A stretch of 64,000 nucleotides of DNA, from positions 14,323,001 through 14,387,000 of the forward strand of contig JAYKKT010000073.1 in assembly GCA_036023115.1 (NCBI GenBank). Direction: 5' to 3'. Below the pieces are notes generated by a model. That model was not told the origin of the DNA. It ran no database searches and saw only the letters and a program-made list of their open reading frames with translations. Shown in pieces: positions 38,949 to 50,644 of this stretch; within the stretch, counting starts at the first letter, position 1; every line of letters starts with the position of its first letter. The DNA is from Brasenia schreberi (Eukaryota > Streptophyta > Magnoliopsida > Nymphaeales > Cabombaceae). A program made the translations under genes and the position numbers.

Positions 38949-39227
38949 AGTTAACCTTCCTGAATACCATTGGCTATATAATTTGGATACGACATTTGGC
39001 TACATTGTGGAATGCAAGGTAAATGAGATTTAATATGAGATACAACATTGAACCATATTCGTTCAGATGATATCTTTGAATGTCTAGATACGGTTATTGA
39101 TCGATTGAACATGAATTTCAGTCATATCTTTGTTAAAGCCTGACTAGAATTATCCAATCTTGAAAATAATGTATAAAATTGTATGAAGGCATGCGACAAT
39201 GTGTATAGCGACCTTGTGGCGATTCCC

Positions 39228-39594
39228 AAATTCGTTTCTACTTGAGACTTCTTTTTCTTTACCTTAAGATTTTCAAAACAATCTTTAGAAGAATTCTATT
39301 CTCCTTTTGCATTTGATACCCTCCAAACTTTGGGATCTCTTCTTTGTCTTGAAATTATTTTCTTTGTGGTGTACATATATATATATATATATGTACACCA
39401 CAAAGAAAATAATTTCAAGACAAAGAAGTCTTATATATATATGTACACCACAAAGAAAATAATTTCAAGACAAAGAAGAGATCCCAAAGTTTGGAGGGTA
39501 TCAAATGCAAAAGGAGAATAGAATTCTTCTAAAGATTGTTTTGAAAATCTTCTCTTAAGGTAAAGAAAAAGAAGTCTCAAGTAGAAACGAATTT
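39228..39594. repeat. Long palindrome: arms of about 150 bp, with a third inner copy
   Basis: The left arm 39228-39376 and right arm 39441-39594 are reverse complements along their whole length. The only difference I see is a 5-base insertion in the right arm (near 39550). Between them, 39391-39428 is a further partial copy in the right-arm orientation, bordered by AT runs. No ORF and no known TIR are present. Such near-identity suggests a recent origin. Confidence 0.9.
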
Positions 39595-39669
39595 ATATAA
39601 TGCGTGTGTGCGAGTTCTACATCATGCAAGTCTGAGAGCCCTGCCAGGTGGGTTAATATCCTTAGTGTT

Positions 39670-39727
39670 TTCCTTTTATTATATATTATTTATTTATTAT
39701 TATTATTATTATTATTCTTATTATTAA

Positions 39728-39764
<37 letters not shown>

Positions 39765-39765
39765 G

Positions 39766-39819
<54 letters not shown>

Positions 39820-41706
39820 TACACATTTATTATTATTTATTATTATTATTCTTATTATTATTATTATTATTATTATTCATTATTATTATTGTTCTTATTA
39901 ATTACTATGATATTATTATTATTATCGATTCTTATTATTATTACTTATTATTATTATTATTATTATTATTCTATTATTATTATTCTTATTATTATTATTA
40001 TTATTATTATTATTTATTATTATTCTTATTATTCTTATTATTATTATTATTATTATTAATTCTGATTATTATTCTTATTATTCTTATTCATTATTATTAT
40101 TATTATTTATTATTATTATTATTATACATTATTATTATTATTATTATATTATTATTATTATTATTATTATTGTTTATTATTCATTATTATTATTTAATTC
40201 TTATTATTATTCTTATGATACATTGTATTGATGACATATTCTTATTATTATTCTTATTAATTCATTATTATTATGTATTATTCATTATGTATTATTATTC
40301 CCCTTGATTATTATTCTTTATTCTTATTATCTATTATTCTTATTCTTCTATTCTATTATTCTATTATTCTTATTATTGACTATCTATTATTATTATTATT
40401 CTTATTCTTATTATTATTTCTTATTATTATTCTTGGTATTTATTATTATTCTTATTATTGTTCATTATTATTCTTATTATTATTTGTCCTTATTCTTATT
40501 ATTCTTATTATTATTCTTATTATTCTTATTATTTCTTATTATTATTCTTATTCATTCTTGATTATTCTATGTATCTCTTATTATTCTCATTATTCTTCTT
40601 ATTCTTTATTATTATTATTCTGTATTGTCTATTTATTCTTGTTATTATTCTTCTTCATTTATTATTCTATTATTAATTCTAATTTTATTATTATTCTTAT
40701 TCTTGTCATCTTATTATTATTCTTATGGCTATTATTATTCTTATTATTATTATTCTTAATATTATTATTATTCTCTATATTTCTGTGTATCTTATTCTTA
40801 TTCTTATTATTATTATTAAATTCTTATTATTATTATTCTTATTATTCTTAATTCTTATTCTTCTTATTATTATTATTATTCTTATTCTGCTATTCTTATT
40901 CTTATTCTTATTCTTATTATTCTTATTATTATTATTTCTTTATTCTTTATTGATGTTATTCATTATTCCTTATTATTCCTTCTTATTATTCTTATTATTA
41001 TTATTCTTATTATTATTCTTATTATTATTATTATTCTTATTATTATTATTCTTATTATTATTTATTGTTATTATTATTATTAATTCATTATTATTATTAT
41101 TATTATTCTTATTATTATTATTATTCTTATTATTATTATTCTTATTATTATTATTCTTATTATTATTATTATTCTTATTATTCTTCTTAATTCTTATTAT
41201 TATTATTGGTGTATTCTTATTATTCTTATTATTATTATTCTTATTCTTATTATTATTCTTATTATTATTATTTGTTTTATTATTCTTTAGGCTGTTCTTA
41301 TTATTCTTATTATTATTATTATTCTTATTATTATTATTCTTATTATTATTATTATTATTCTTATTATTATTATTCGTTGTTGGTGTATTATTATTATTAT
41401 TATTCTTATTATTATTATTTATTATTATTCATTATTCCTTATTAATATTTATTATTTAATATCTTATTATTATTATTATTCTTGTATTCTTATTCTTATT
41501 CTGCGACATTATTATTCTTATTATTATTCTTATTATTATTATTCTTATTATTCTTGTTATTATTATTATTCTTATTATTATTCTTATTATTATTATTCAT
41601 TATTCTTATTATTATTATTATTCTTTATTCTTATTATTCTTATTCTTATTATTGCTTATTATTATTCTTATTATTATTATTATTATTATTCAGCTATTGA
41701 TTATTC

Positions 41707-41739
<33 letters not shown>

Positions 41740-42262
41740 TTCTTATTATTATTATTATTCATTCTTATTATTCTTCTATTATTATTCTTACTATTATTCT
41801 TATTATTATTATTATTCTTGTTATTATTCTTATTAATTCTTATTATTCATTCATTATTATTCTTTCTTATTCTCTTATTATTATTATTACATTATTAATA
41901 TTATTATTCTTATTATTATTCTTTATTGACTTGTTATTATTCTTATTATTATTGTTCTTATTATTCTTATTATTATTCTTATTATTATTCTTCTATTATT
42001 ATTCTTTATTATTATTATTCTTATTATTATTCTTATTATTATTCTTATTATTATTATTATTATTATTCTTATTCTTATTATTATTATTCTTATTATTATT
42101 AATTATTATTATTATATTATTATTATTAGTTATTATTATTATTATTATTATTATCATTATTATTATTATTATTATTCTTATTATTATTCTTATTATTATT
42201 ATTCTTATTCTTATTATTATTCTTATTATTATTCTTACTATTATTCTTATTATTATTCTGAT
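39670..42262. repeat. 2.6-kb degenerate ATT/TTC trinucleotide array
   Basis: Almost every base on the plus strand belongs to TAT-TAT-TAT runs broken by single TTC units, with a few point changes. Phase shifts make long spurious frames of Leu, Ile and Tyr. The + strand is nearly free of G. It is far longer than the AT and GA microsatellites in the window. Confidence 0.97.
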
Positions 42263-42744
42263 TTATAACTCAGATAGCACATACTAGCGGGTGGAATCAC
42301 CCTTATGAATCCCCCACCTAGGATATGAACTTTCCAGTACGGACGCAGGTGATGTTCAAAGAAATCGAACCCTGCTTGCTTGTATAACATATGCAGCGTC
42401 TTTGACCATGAAAGTTCATTCATTGTATGAATGTAATATCATGCAAGTGTGACATGTACAAATTTCATTCTTTGTGAACTGTATTCATCTCACAAGAACA
42501 AAACACTAATTCCAGCTTAAGGTGGTTGGCATAGTGGAACGGATCTCTAGCTGTTTGCTCTGCGATTCCCATGGCTGCTGCACTTATGTTTTTATAAATA
42601 GATCATAGCACTTGTAACCCTTCGAGTAGCCAAAAAATATGCATTTGACTGCTCTTGAGTCAAGTTTCAGCCTATGATATCTGATCAAAATCCCAAGCAA
42701 GCATAGGTCCCATGAAAGATGGTGTTGCCTCGAACAAACTTTCT
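42263..42744. other. Non-coding stretch
   Basis: A B-box-like word (GGTTCGATTT on the minus strand, near 42368) hints at an old tRNA-derived element but is not enough to call one. Confidence 0.35.
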
Positions 42745-42755
42745 ACAAGGCAGTT

Positions 42756-42850
42756 TCTCCCAACAACTAAGCGTTTTTCCATTTAAATGGAGTTGGCTAT
42801 ATGAATTATTTGTTTCAATAAGGTTCGATCTTATGTCATGTTAAGAGTTA
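42756..42850 (-). mobile_element. 5'-truncated RTE LINE tail with 11-bp TSD
   Basis: This is a diverged reverse complement of the LINE end (CAACAACTAAGCG, GGAGTTGGCTATATGAATT). ACAAGGCAGTT flanks it at 42745-42755 and 42851-42861. Confidence 0.85.
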
Positions 42851-43102
42851 ACAAGGCAGTTCTTTGGAATTACTAATGAATAAAAGAAATTATCTACAAA
42901 ACACTTCAATAACTATTCACAAGCCAGACCTTTCCTCCTTGCAGGGGTATAAGAAGGGTGTATTCCTCTATATGGTTTGGTCATTGAAATACATACATTA
43001 GGTCGATAAGTTTCATCATGTAAGCTTCGCTTTGGAGAGTGAAAAAATCTAATTAGTCCAGAATGCGGAGACAAAGATTCGAAAATTAGCATTAGTCACT
43101 TA

Positions 43103-43210
43103 GACCATTAGCTCAATGGGAGGCGTTCTAGCGCCGTTGCTGCCGGTGGGGAGTTCGAATCCTACAGGGCGCATGTGTGTTAAGCTTCGGCCTCCTCTTG
43201 TAAAAAAAAA
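43103..43210 (+). mobile_element. tRNA-derived SINE, copy 1
   Basis: Pol III boxes are clear: A box TAGCTCAATGG (43109-43119) and B box AGTTCGAATCC (43152-43162), about 43 nt apart. A shared body, CTTCGGCCTCCTCTTGTAA, follows and ends in a short A run. Three other copies lie at 50489, 61692 and 63056. It is not a tRNA gene, since no acceptor stem or CCA-ready end is visible. Confidence 0.8.
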
Positions 43211-43598
43211 TATATCATTTAAAACTTAAAACCTCTCATCCATGACTTGCCTCCTAATACTTAACCAGCATAAATGCAATTCCTAATGTAAGATTAGTCT
43301 AGTTAAGAAGACCATGCCCTAAGAGCTTCTGATAGAGAGCTTGTGCCGCCTTCTGTGGCCAATATTTTACCCTACCTGATATGAGATTGCTGCTAAAACT
43401 TGCACTAGGCACTCTACAGAGTCTTCTTTTAGTAGTAAATTGTCGTTAGACTGGACACCATTAGGGAAAAGACACCTTAGGGGTGTTTGATAACGAGGCC
43501 TAGAACTACAAATCTGGATCTATTTCCTAGTAATCAAATGCGGGCTGTGGTGTGCAATATGAGCCCACTTTTTTCCCGATTATGCGGCTTACCCCTAG

Positions 43599-43899
43599 TA
43601 GACATGGCCGGTTATGAACCAGCCTGACGGTTTCAACGAGAACTGAACCGGGCCAGGAACCAATTGGGACTGGAACTTGCTGGAACCCGATCTAAAACTA
43701 GCGAGGACCTAGTTTGGTTCCGGTTCCAGCTTTTGCAAAACCAGATCTGTCAGTTCTATGATTTTTTAATATGTTTTAGCAAAATTCAAATAATTTTTTT
43801 GTTCTAGACGGTTTAGGACCTAAACCGAAACTAGAATCAACCTTATCCCGATTCGGTTTTGATTCTTGGTTCTAGGCAAACTGGAACTGGTCATGTCTA
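43599..43899. mobile_element. hAT-like non-autonomous element, 301 bp, perfect 8-bp TSD
   Basis: The ends TAGACATGGCCGGTT and AACTGGTCATGTCTA are 15-bp inverted repeats with two mismatches. ACCCCTAG flanks it at 43591-43598 and 43900-43907. The interior has only GGTTCC/GAACC-type words. It lies about 130 bp downstream of the DUF1218 reading frame. Confidence 0.88.
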
Positions 43900-44029
43900 A
43901 CCCCTAGGCCCCGACCTCGTAATCGAACACCCCCTTAGAGCACGCTCAATGTTTGCACTCGACCTAGCTCAATGATCTAACAGTACACCATGCCCCCTGT
44001 TAACTAAGGATTATAAGAAATGTTTTTGA

Positions 44030-44485
44030 TTAACAGGAGAGAACGTTGAGTGAGATAGTGATAGCTTTAGTGTTGTCGTCTAATTGAACTTCGTTGTCTC
44101 TTGAGAAGTATGTGATTCCAATAGCTGCGATCCCCACAAGGTGAGCACACAGGAGACACACAGACGCCGCGATCCCCAGCCAGAGTGCGGGGCTTGTCGG
44201 CAAAGAGCAGAATTTCCCATCGAACTTCACGTCCTCTGCCTTCACAAACGTTCCAAAAAATAGAACTATAACTATGTAAACCCTCTTAATTGATCAATGA
44301 AACAACACAGAAAAAATGAGAAGGCAACCAATGTAAGCTTTGCGTGCTTGCATTAATGGTGACTTCTGCAGCTACGTGTTTGAATTGTCGGATATGACAG
44401 AGACTATCCATTGATTCATTGGTTTCCTTACGTGCTTTGCTAAAATGGGGACAAAAGAAAGTATGGCATGAAGTCCCTACCCTTT

Positions 44486-44523
<38 letters not shown>

Positions 44524-44631
44524 CTTGTTCTTCTTGAGCTCTGCAGAGACGCTGGTCATGAAGGCTAGGAATCCTAGCGACCCGACGACCACCCACACCC
44601 CCTTCTTCCGTATTGATTTCACCTTCCTCAT
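44030..44631 (-). CDS. DUF1218 membrane protein, two exons, C-terminus apparently missing
   Basis: Exon 1 (44631-44524) encodes MRKVKSIRKKGVWVVVGSLG and SVSAELKKNK. The intron (44523-44240) runs from GTGTGT to GAAG and holds a CA/CT run. Exon 2 (44239-44030) encodes AEDVKFDGKFCSLPTSPALW, then a membrane segment (LGIAASVCLLCAHLVGIAAIG). Phases agree (0/0). N-terminal hydrophobic region, Cys-containing loop and second membrane segment fit the DUF1218 family of plant four-span membrane proteins (At5g17210-like). Family members have about 170-180 residues and two more membrane spans. This frame stops at 105 residues with an unrelated tail (TYFSRDNEVQLDD). I see no exon 3 on the minus strand down to 42.9 kb, and a hAT-like element sits in that place. 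Either a distant exon is used or the gene is truncated. Members of the family are linked to cell wall and lignin traits. Confidence 0.6.
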
Positions 44632-44639
44632 TCCCGGAG

Positions 44640-46184
44640 CCCGCCAGAATCTTTACAGAAGCGTAGCCGGCGATCGAATGGATGAAACTCTATGAAGACG
44701 ACGACGATGAAGAATAAGAAGCAATTGCAGATTACAGGAGACTTGGACGTTCGGCCACGCAACGCATGGGAATGCTTCCTGCCTTCACTTCCCTCTTGCT
44801 TTCTTGAATTCGCTCTGCCTTGCTTTGACGATCTTTCAATTCATGGCGCTAATTCCACTGTTCGAGAATCGAGACTTGCCGGGTCAACCAATTCTCTCTG
44901 CCCCTATACACATCGTTCGAAAATTAGTGGATGGAATACGTTTCGATTCGCATGTCATATGATGACGCCTTCAATTTGTGTTATTTTATTGGTGAAGGTG
45001 CTTTGGGTTCCAGTACCAGACCTGGACTCAAGTCAAATTGGATCTACAATCACAAGAATTGCATCTATGAATCTTACCTCAATAGGCTGACACTAGAGAA
45101 AGAATACTAGAAGCCAATTTTCATGAGGAAATAAGTTTTAGCAGATCATTAATAAGGGTGATAACATGCTGAGCAAGATGAATATGATAGACCGGATCCA
45201 ACGTGAAGCTTCCGGCTCCACCCACAAGCGAATGAACTCGAATTGATTGAAGAGTTGTTTTTTTAAAGATAAGTGGGGTTAGGCAAACCATACTGAGCAT
45301 ATTGATAACAAAAGTTATGTATAAATTATACTTATGTGTTTGATTGGTATGAACGATCTTTTCAAGATCTTTCTATCCCCAACTTAGCCAATTTTATCAA
45401 GTCAAGTGTATAGTTACCTTATATTTACATCTGCGCAAACCTATTAAAAGATGCAACAAAAAAAATCTAATACTTTGTAATCCTTCTATTGTGGTTGTGA
45501 CCCTCAAAGAATGGTTTCGATGGGGCTAACGAGATCACGTCGAGAAGTTTCGGTAATCACTCTGCTAGCGGTTGTGATTTCTTAGAACATAACAGGCCAC
45601 ATGCTCCACTCGCCATTGACGAATTTCCTCATCTTTAGAGAAGCAACTTGTGCCATCGCTATCTCTTATAGTGTGACTTATACGCTAATGACGGTCAAAA
45701 AGAGCTAGCTTTATTGATCTTCAACCATCTTTACCTAAGCCGTATCCACCAATTAAAACTTTTTCATCTTTGTGCAAAGCATCTTTGGGTGGAAAGGAAG
45801 AGATGCCGCATTATGGCAAGGATGGCTTTCTTTCCAAGGTTGAAGCCACCAATGGCCAGAGGGCGACCTGTATGCCTTTGGAAAAAAATTTCTTTGCCTA
45901 TTGCATCTTATAAGATTTTTCCTTTGCAAATTAGTTTCTTTTATGCTTGAGGACGCAGGTGAAGCGAATGGCCCATGGATGCTCTTTCGTTCAAAGCTTT
46001 GTAATAGGGAAGGAGATATGTACAAGGGGACGACAAGTGCAAGTGAGACCCACTTTGACAATCTAACACCTAGCTTGTGGTTGAAGAGCATATGCTAATA
46101 TCTTCTTCCTTCGTGGTGTGGCAAAAGGTTTGGGAAGTAACACTTCGGGATCGAACCAAAAAAAAAGAAGAAAAACAACAATTA
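44640..46184. other. Non-coding stretch upstream of DUF1218
   Basis: It includes the DUF1218 5' flank on the minus strand. Open frames at 44692-45090 (+) and 45750-46090 (both strands) show no similarity I recognise. Confidence 0.4.
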
Positions 46185-46512
46185 AACCTTTGTCCATACT
46201 CATTGTTGTCATAGATCCGCACATACCAAGACAACTAAATGAGATCTTTGTCTACTAAAACTCGAACGTATATCCTGAACAAAAGCGAAATCATCCTTTA
46301 TTTTGTTTTCCTGTATTACTTTTGTGATCTTTCCGTTCCACTTTCCTTTGATCAACTTCCTATATATTCAAATCATCTTACGCAATTGTCCTTCATTTTA
46401 TATATTGGTATCATCAATACACATGTTCAAGATTAATTGCCCAACATTCATACTCCTATAACAAATAATAATAACAATAACAGTTCATAATATTTAGCTT
46501 TCAACTTTAATT
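46185..46512 (-). mobile_element. Highly diverged RTE LINE 3' fragment
   Basis: Minus-strand landmarks of the LINE end are recognisable but much changed: (CAA)nTTAAACCTTTGTCCATACT, TATTCAAATCATCTTA, ACATGTTCAAGATTAATTG, and TTTAGCTTTCAACTTTAAT. This is older than, or a different subfamily from, the other LINE pieces here. Confidence 0.6.
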
Positions 46513-46729
46513 AAAAACGGATAATAGAAGAAGGAATAAAACTGAGACAAAAGCTCAAAAGAGAAGGTTGAGGCTGCACATGAGAAAAACAAAAGTGGGA
46601 TAAGAGAAGACGTTTGATCGAATATCACGCCAAATGACGCAAGTGAACAAGGGTTGATGGGATTGACAGTAATAGACAAATGGGATTATAAGAGTGGCAC
46701 ACCTTCACAGGAACTCTTCAACCCAAATG

Positions 46730-46786
<57 letters not shown>

Positions 46787-46895
46787 AACAAAGTAAGCGG
46801 GCCACTAAGCTTAAAGTTTATATGAGCAAAACCTTGACTTTTAGTAATTCTATGTGTAATTTAATGTTGTCATAGATCCGCACATACCAAGACAA
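46204..46895. repeat. 31-bp perfect direct repeat, copies 661 bp apart
   Basis: 46204-46234 and 46865-46895 are identical over 31 bases (core CATAGATCCGCACATACC). The first copy lies inside the diverged LINE fragment, so it is not an ordinary TSD. Confidence 0.9.
46733..46783. repeat. (GA)n microsatellite
   Basis: About 25 GA units. Confidence 0.97.
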
Positions 46896-46899
46896 ACTT

Positions 46900-48188
46900 T
46901 AAGAAAACTTTAGCATTCAAAAGAAAACTGTTCTCATATCTTGGATCAAAGGGAGCTTATTTGACAGAGGTTCGATGAACCAAAAGATTCATCTATATCG
47001 GCATTATAGAAACCTAAAGAATACAAGAAGGATGTGAAAGCTTTGCTATTCATCTAATAAGGTGCACAGGAAAACTAGCGCCCTATTAAGTACCTTAAAT
47101 CTAATGAACCATGGACTATTTTGAAAAAGGAATTCTAGGACTCTTTGTGAACCACATGGGAGCGCCAAACCCAGACCGGAACTGGGCATCATTATCCATT
47201 TTCCGGTCTACCAGCACCAAAAGGTGCGACCAACTAGTTTAAATCAGAAAAGTATCAAACTTCAAAGAAGGCAATGGTGAATCAAGATTGGCGTTTGATG
47301 TACAAGGTATCTGCCTTCTCAAAATTATTGCAATCATAAAGATCCCAAAACGAGTATATGAAGCTGTAAAAATGTAAAGGCAAGCAGAGAACTTAAGATG
47401 AAGCAAAAAACATTCAGCACTTGTAGCATTCTGGTGTTCAGAAAGTTACAAATTATGCTCAATTTACAGGTATTTTACTATATACATGTAAGCATGCGTA
47501 AGGTTCGGAATCTTACAAGTACCAGGTAAGTGAAAAAAAGTAAAGAGCAAAGTACCAACAGCACCACAAATTTACACCATTATAAAGCTGTCTTGAAACA
47601 ATAATTTGTCGTCAGCAAGGAAATTTAAAGAAAGAAAAGGGGAAAAAACATTGGTGTAGCTCCCCTCCACATATTGCAGCGATAACCACATGATCTCATC
47701 AGAGGACAGAAATCATCGGCCAAAAGGCATCTGAAAGGGTGTCGCTATTTCTCAGTAATAGTCATAGTATATTACCTGTTTCGTAGTAGATGTATGGCCC
47801 CTACCTAACGCTGTTCAGCTAAATGCTGTTTTGAAACATTTGTTATATAATAGAACCACAGAGGGTCAAGGAAAACCTTGACTGCTGCTTTCATCCCGCA
47901 TGGTGGCTAATAGCCTGATGAAGATGTAAAATCCAACCATCCCCTGAAAGAGGCTGATACTTCCAACAAATCCCAGTGCTCCACTTCCCTATGATACCAG
48001 CCTTACTATTGGTATTTTGCCAAGCCGAATTCCTTGGAGACATTATGTTCTGTGATACATGTATCAAGACCAATTTGCACTGAACAAACAATCAGCATTG
48101 GACAAAGGCAATGCATTTTTAAGAGCAACCATTTGCTTCCAGGATTATAACAAGACTAACTATATCTGCAGAAACCTTATATATGACC
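46900..48188. other. Non-coding stretch
   Basis: No recognised gene. A 66-residue minus-strand frame at 47891-48091 has no known similarity. Confidence 0.4.
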
Positions 48189-48606
48189 AGATTTGTGAAA
48201 GCATGCACTATTGGGAGCATCAAAAGGAAACAAAGAGTAACTGGTAGTTTTTTTGGTTTTCCTTGTTACAGGAGGTATATATGAAGTAATGGAAGTCCCA
48301 AGAAAAATATTGGAGGTTCAACCGCAAGACAGTAAAAGATCTGAACTTCCAAAGTCAAGCCAGCATCAAAAGAAAATTGGCAATGATTCTAAGATTTGTG
48401 AAAGTATGTGCTACTGGGAGCATAAAAAAGAAACGAAGGATAACTGGTAGTTTTTTTTTTTTGTTTTCCTTGTTACAGACTTACAGGCGGTATGTATGGA
48501 GTAATGGAACTGCCAAGAAAAACATAGGAGGTTTAACCGCAAGACGGTAAGAGATCTGAACTTCCAGAATCAAGCCAGCACCAAAAGAAAATTGGCATAT
48601 GATTCT
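48189..48606. repeat. Tandem duplication, 203-bp unit
   Basis: 48189-48391 and 48392-48606 are two head-to-tail copies (start AGATTTGTGAAAG, include a T run then GTTTTCCTTGTTACAG, then CAAGCCAGCA). Each unit carries a splice-acceptor-like TTTTCCTTGTTACAG, but no coding sense follows. They differ by scattered substitutions and small indels. Confidence 0.85.
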
Positions 48607-50470
48607 AAGACTTGCACCTCATGAACAAAAGATATATGCCCTATCGTTCCAGTGAGTCTGAATCATTATGCGTAACCAAGACTTATATAAAACGTTGAGA
48701 ACTTGAGTGCATATCAGTGAACCATGTTAGGTATGTCCACAGAGGTCTGAGTACATTAAATATAGATATTGACCAAGTTGACTGGATTAAGCAACATGGA
48801 ATCAACACAGCCTAAATTCCACATGTATAATAATACTATGCAGCAGATTTGACACCCGACTTCTGTTTTCCACACATTTACCGAACACAGGGAACCTCCT
48901 TTCTTCATAATAAAACGAGCCATCAAGCAGCACTTCAGCCTCCATTCAGATAGTAGATTCTTCCATTTAAGTACATTTCTACGCTCCTCACACACAAACC
49001 AAATGATGTTACAGAGCCAGACGGAACAACATCCATAAGTAGCAGAAATGGAGCTGAACATAATAGCCATGTTAACCCCATCATTAACCAGAACCGTTGG
49101 AAAACTAGCTCACAGCCATACACATCGGTTCCATCAGCAAGGCTTAACTGCTGATGCCACGAGTACATGGATCCATAACAATACATACCATTGAACCTGA
49201 CTGAAAGATGGTACCAACATATGGTGTCTCGAGTAACAGGTGTATTGGGAGCCACTGAAACCAGAGAGGATAAGCCAGAAAAGGGGTGCTGAGCAGATGC
49301 AACAGACATCATTCTGAATAGACAGTTCCCGTCTCCAAACCCTAATTCTATTTATCTCACGATAACCACAATTTATCTCATTAACAACATAAGACAAGGG
49401 CCTCCTAAGCCATTCTTCTTCCAGAATACTCCAAATAGATGAACTTATTGCCAAACATATTGACAACAGGCAATCACAAACTGAGTCCTTCCACTAATGA
49501 CAAGAATGGACCAAGGAGACTTTGCATCCGTCAGCATTATTAAACTATCAGGAAGATCAAGGTATAAAATCCACAAAGTTCGTGAAGGCAGTGTACTAGG
49601 GCTAAATTTATTAATGGGTGGGGCATCTCCCTCAGTAAGACAAATACACTAAACAGAGAAAAAGAGACAATCTCACCCTTGTTATAATCTAAACCTGTAT
49701 AAGCCCTGCTGTATAAGTTCATTCTCTTCAGAACTAAAGCGACATGTCCTTAACAGTTAAGCCAGAAATAACAATTTGATATCCTTCACAAAACTATCTT
49801 GGTCCTTGTTCATTTATGGAGATTCCCACACTGCCCTGCACTTTGAACGTCAACAGTTGCTCAAATCAGAGTCTGGTACAAATGTTGATTGTACATTTAC
49901 CAAACCTCCATGATCTTATAATGCAACTCCATTAAATTTCTCTTTCAGATGATCATGATGAACACGCCCAACCTCCATGATCTTACAATGCCAACTCCAT
50001 TAACGGTTAACTTTTAAAGGATCATGCTGAACACACTCAAAAGACCACAACCTTAGTTTCTTCTAAGTATTAAGGATGAAAAACATATTACGAAGACCTA
50101 TCTACAATTCAAAGTTGAATTTCAACAAGAATCAACTTCAAGGTTCCACATTAGTTTCCCTAAATCTTCGCAACATAAGACTCCCCTGTTTACAAATAAG
50201 TTGCACATCTTCACAATCACCATAGAGGTAACATGTAGGTGCAATATATAACTAAAAATATGGTGGCAAGAATATATATACCATCAAACCCATGGAACAG
50301 TACATGGCGTTATTATAAAGAAGATCAACTGAGGAAAGAAACGAGTACTGGAGGTGGTCTCCAAGAAAGACAATGCTACTCATCATCAATCTTCCATCGG
50401 ATAAGACCCTTTCAAAAATAATTTCACAGTAATCTAAGCTGGTTAATGCTTATGAAAAAGAAGCTCAATA
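48607..50470. other. Non-coding stretch
   Basis: Several medium open frames lie on the minus strand (48756-49466) in overlapping phases. None has a recognisable domain. A phrase with CTCCATGATCTTA near 49907 recurs near 49973 (short direct repeat). Confidence 0.4.
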
Positions 50471-50488
50471 ACTACAATTTTGTCGTTG

Positions 50489-50628
50489 CACCGAGAACAT
50501 TAGTTCAGTGGCACAGAGCTCTGGCGCTGTTGCCTCAGGTGGGGAGTTTGATTCCCATAAGGTGTGTGAGAGAGAGAGAGAGTGTGTGTGTGTTAGGCTT
50601 TGGCCTCCTCTTGTAACCAAAAAATAAG
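50489..50628 (+). mobile_element. tRNA-derived SINE, copy 2, with perfect 16-bp TSD
   Basis: A box TAGTTCAGTGG (50501-50511), B box AGTTTGATTCC (50545-50555), an inner GA/GT run, then GGCTTTGGCCTCCTCTTGTAA and an A-rich end. TACAATTTTGTCGTTG flanks it at 50473-50488 and 50629-50644. The TSD fixes both ends of the family unit: 140 bp here. Confidence 0.92.
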
Positions 50629-50644
50629 TACAATTTTGTCGTTG

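Noticed and set aside
39604..42287. Long open frames rich in Leu, Ile and Tyr
   Set aside because: They are translations of the ATT/TTC array; every frame stays open because the repeat lacks stop codons in some phases.
43103..43165. Functional tRNA gene
   Set aside because: A and B boxes are good but no acceptor-stem pairing is evident, and four copies share a non-tRNA body and A-rich end, so it is a SINE.
48756..49466. Overlapping minus-strand open frames of 104-125 residues
   Set aside because: Three phases overlap, composition is not protein-like across them, and no motif is recognised.
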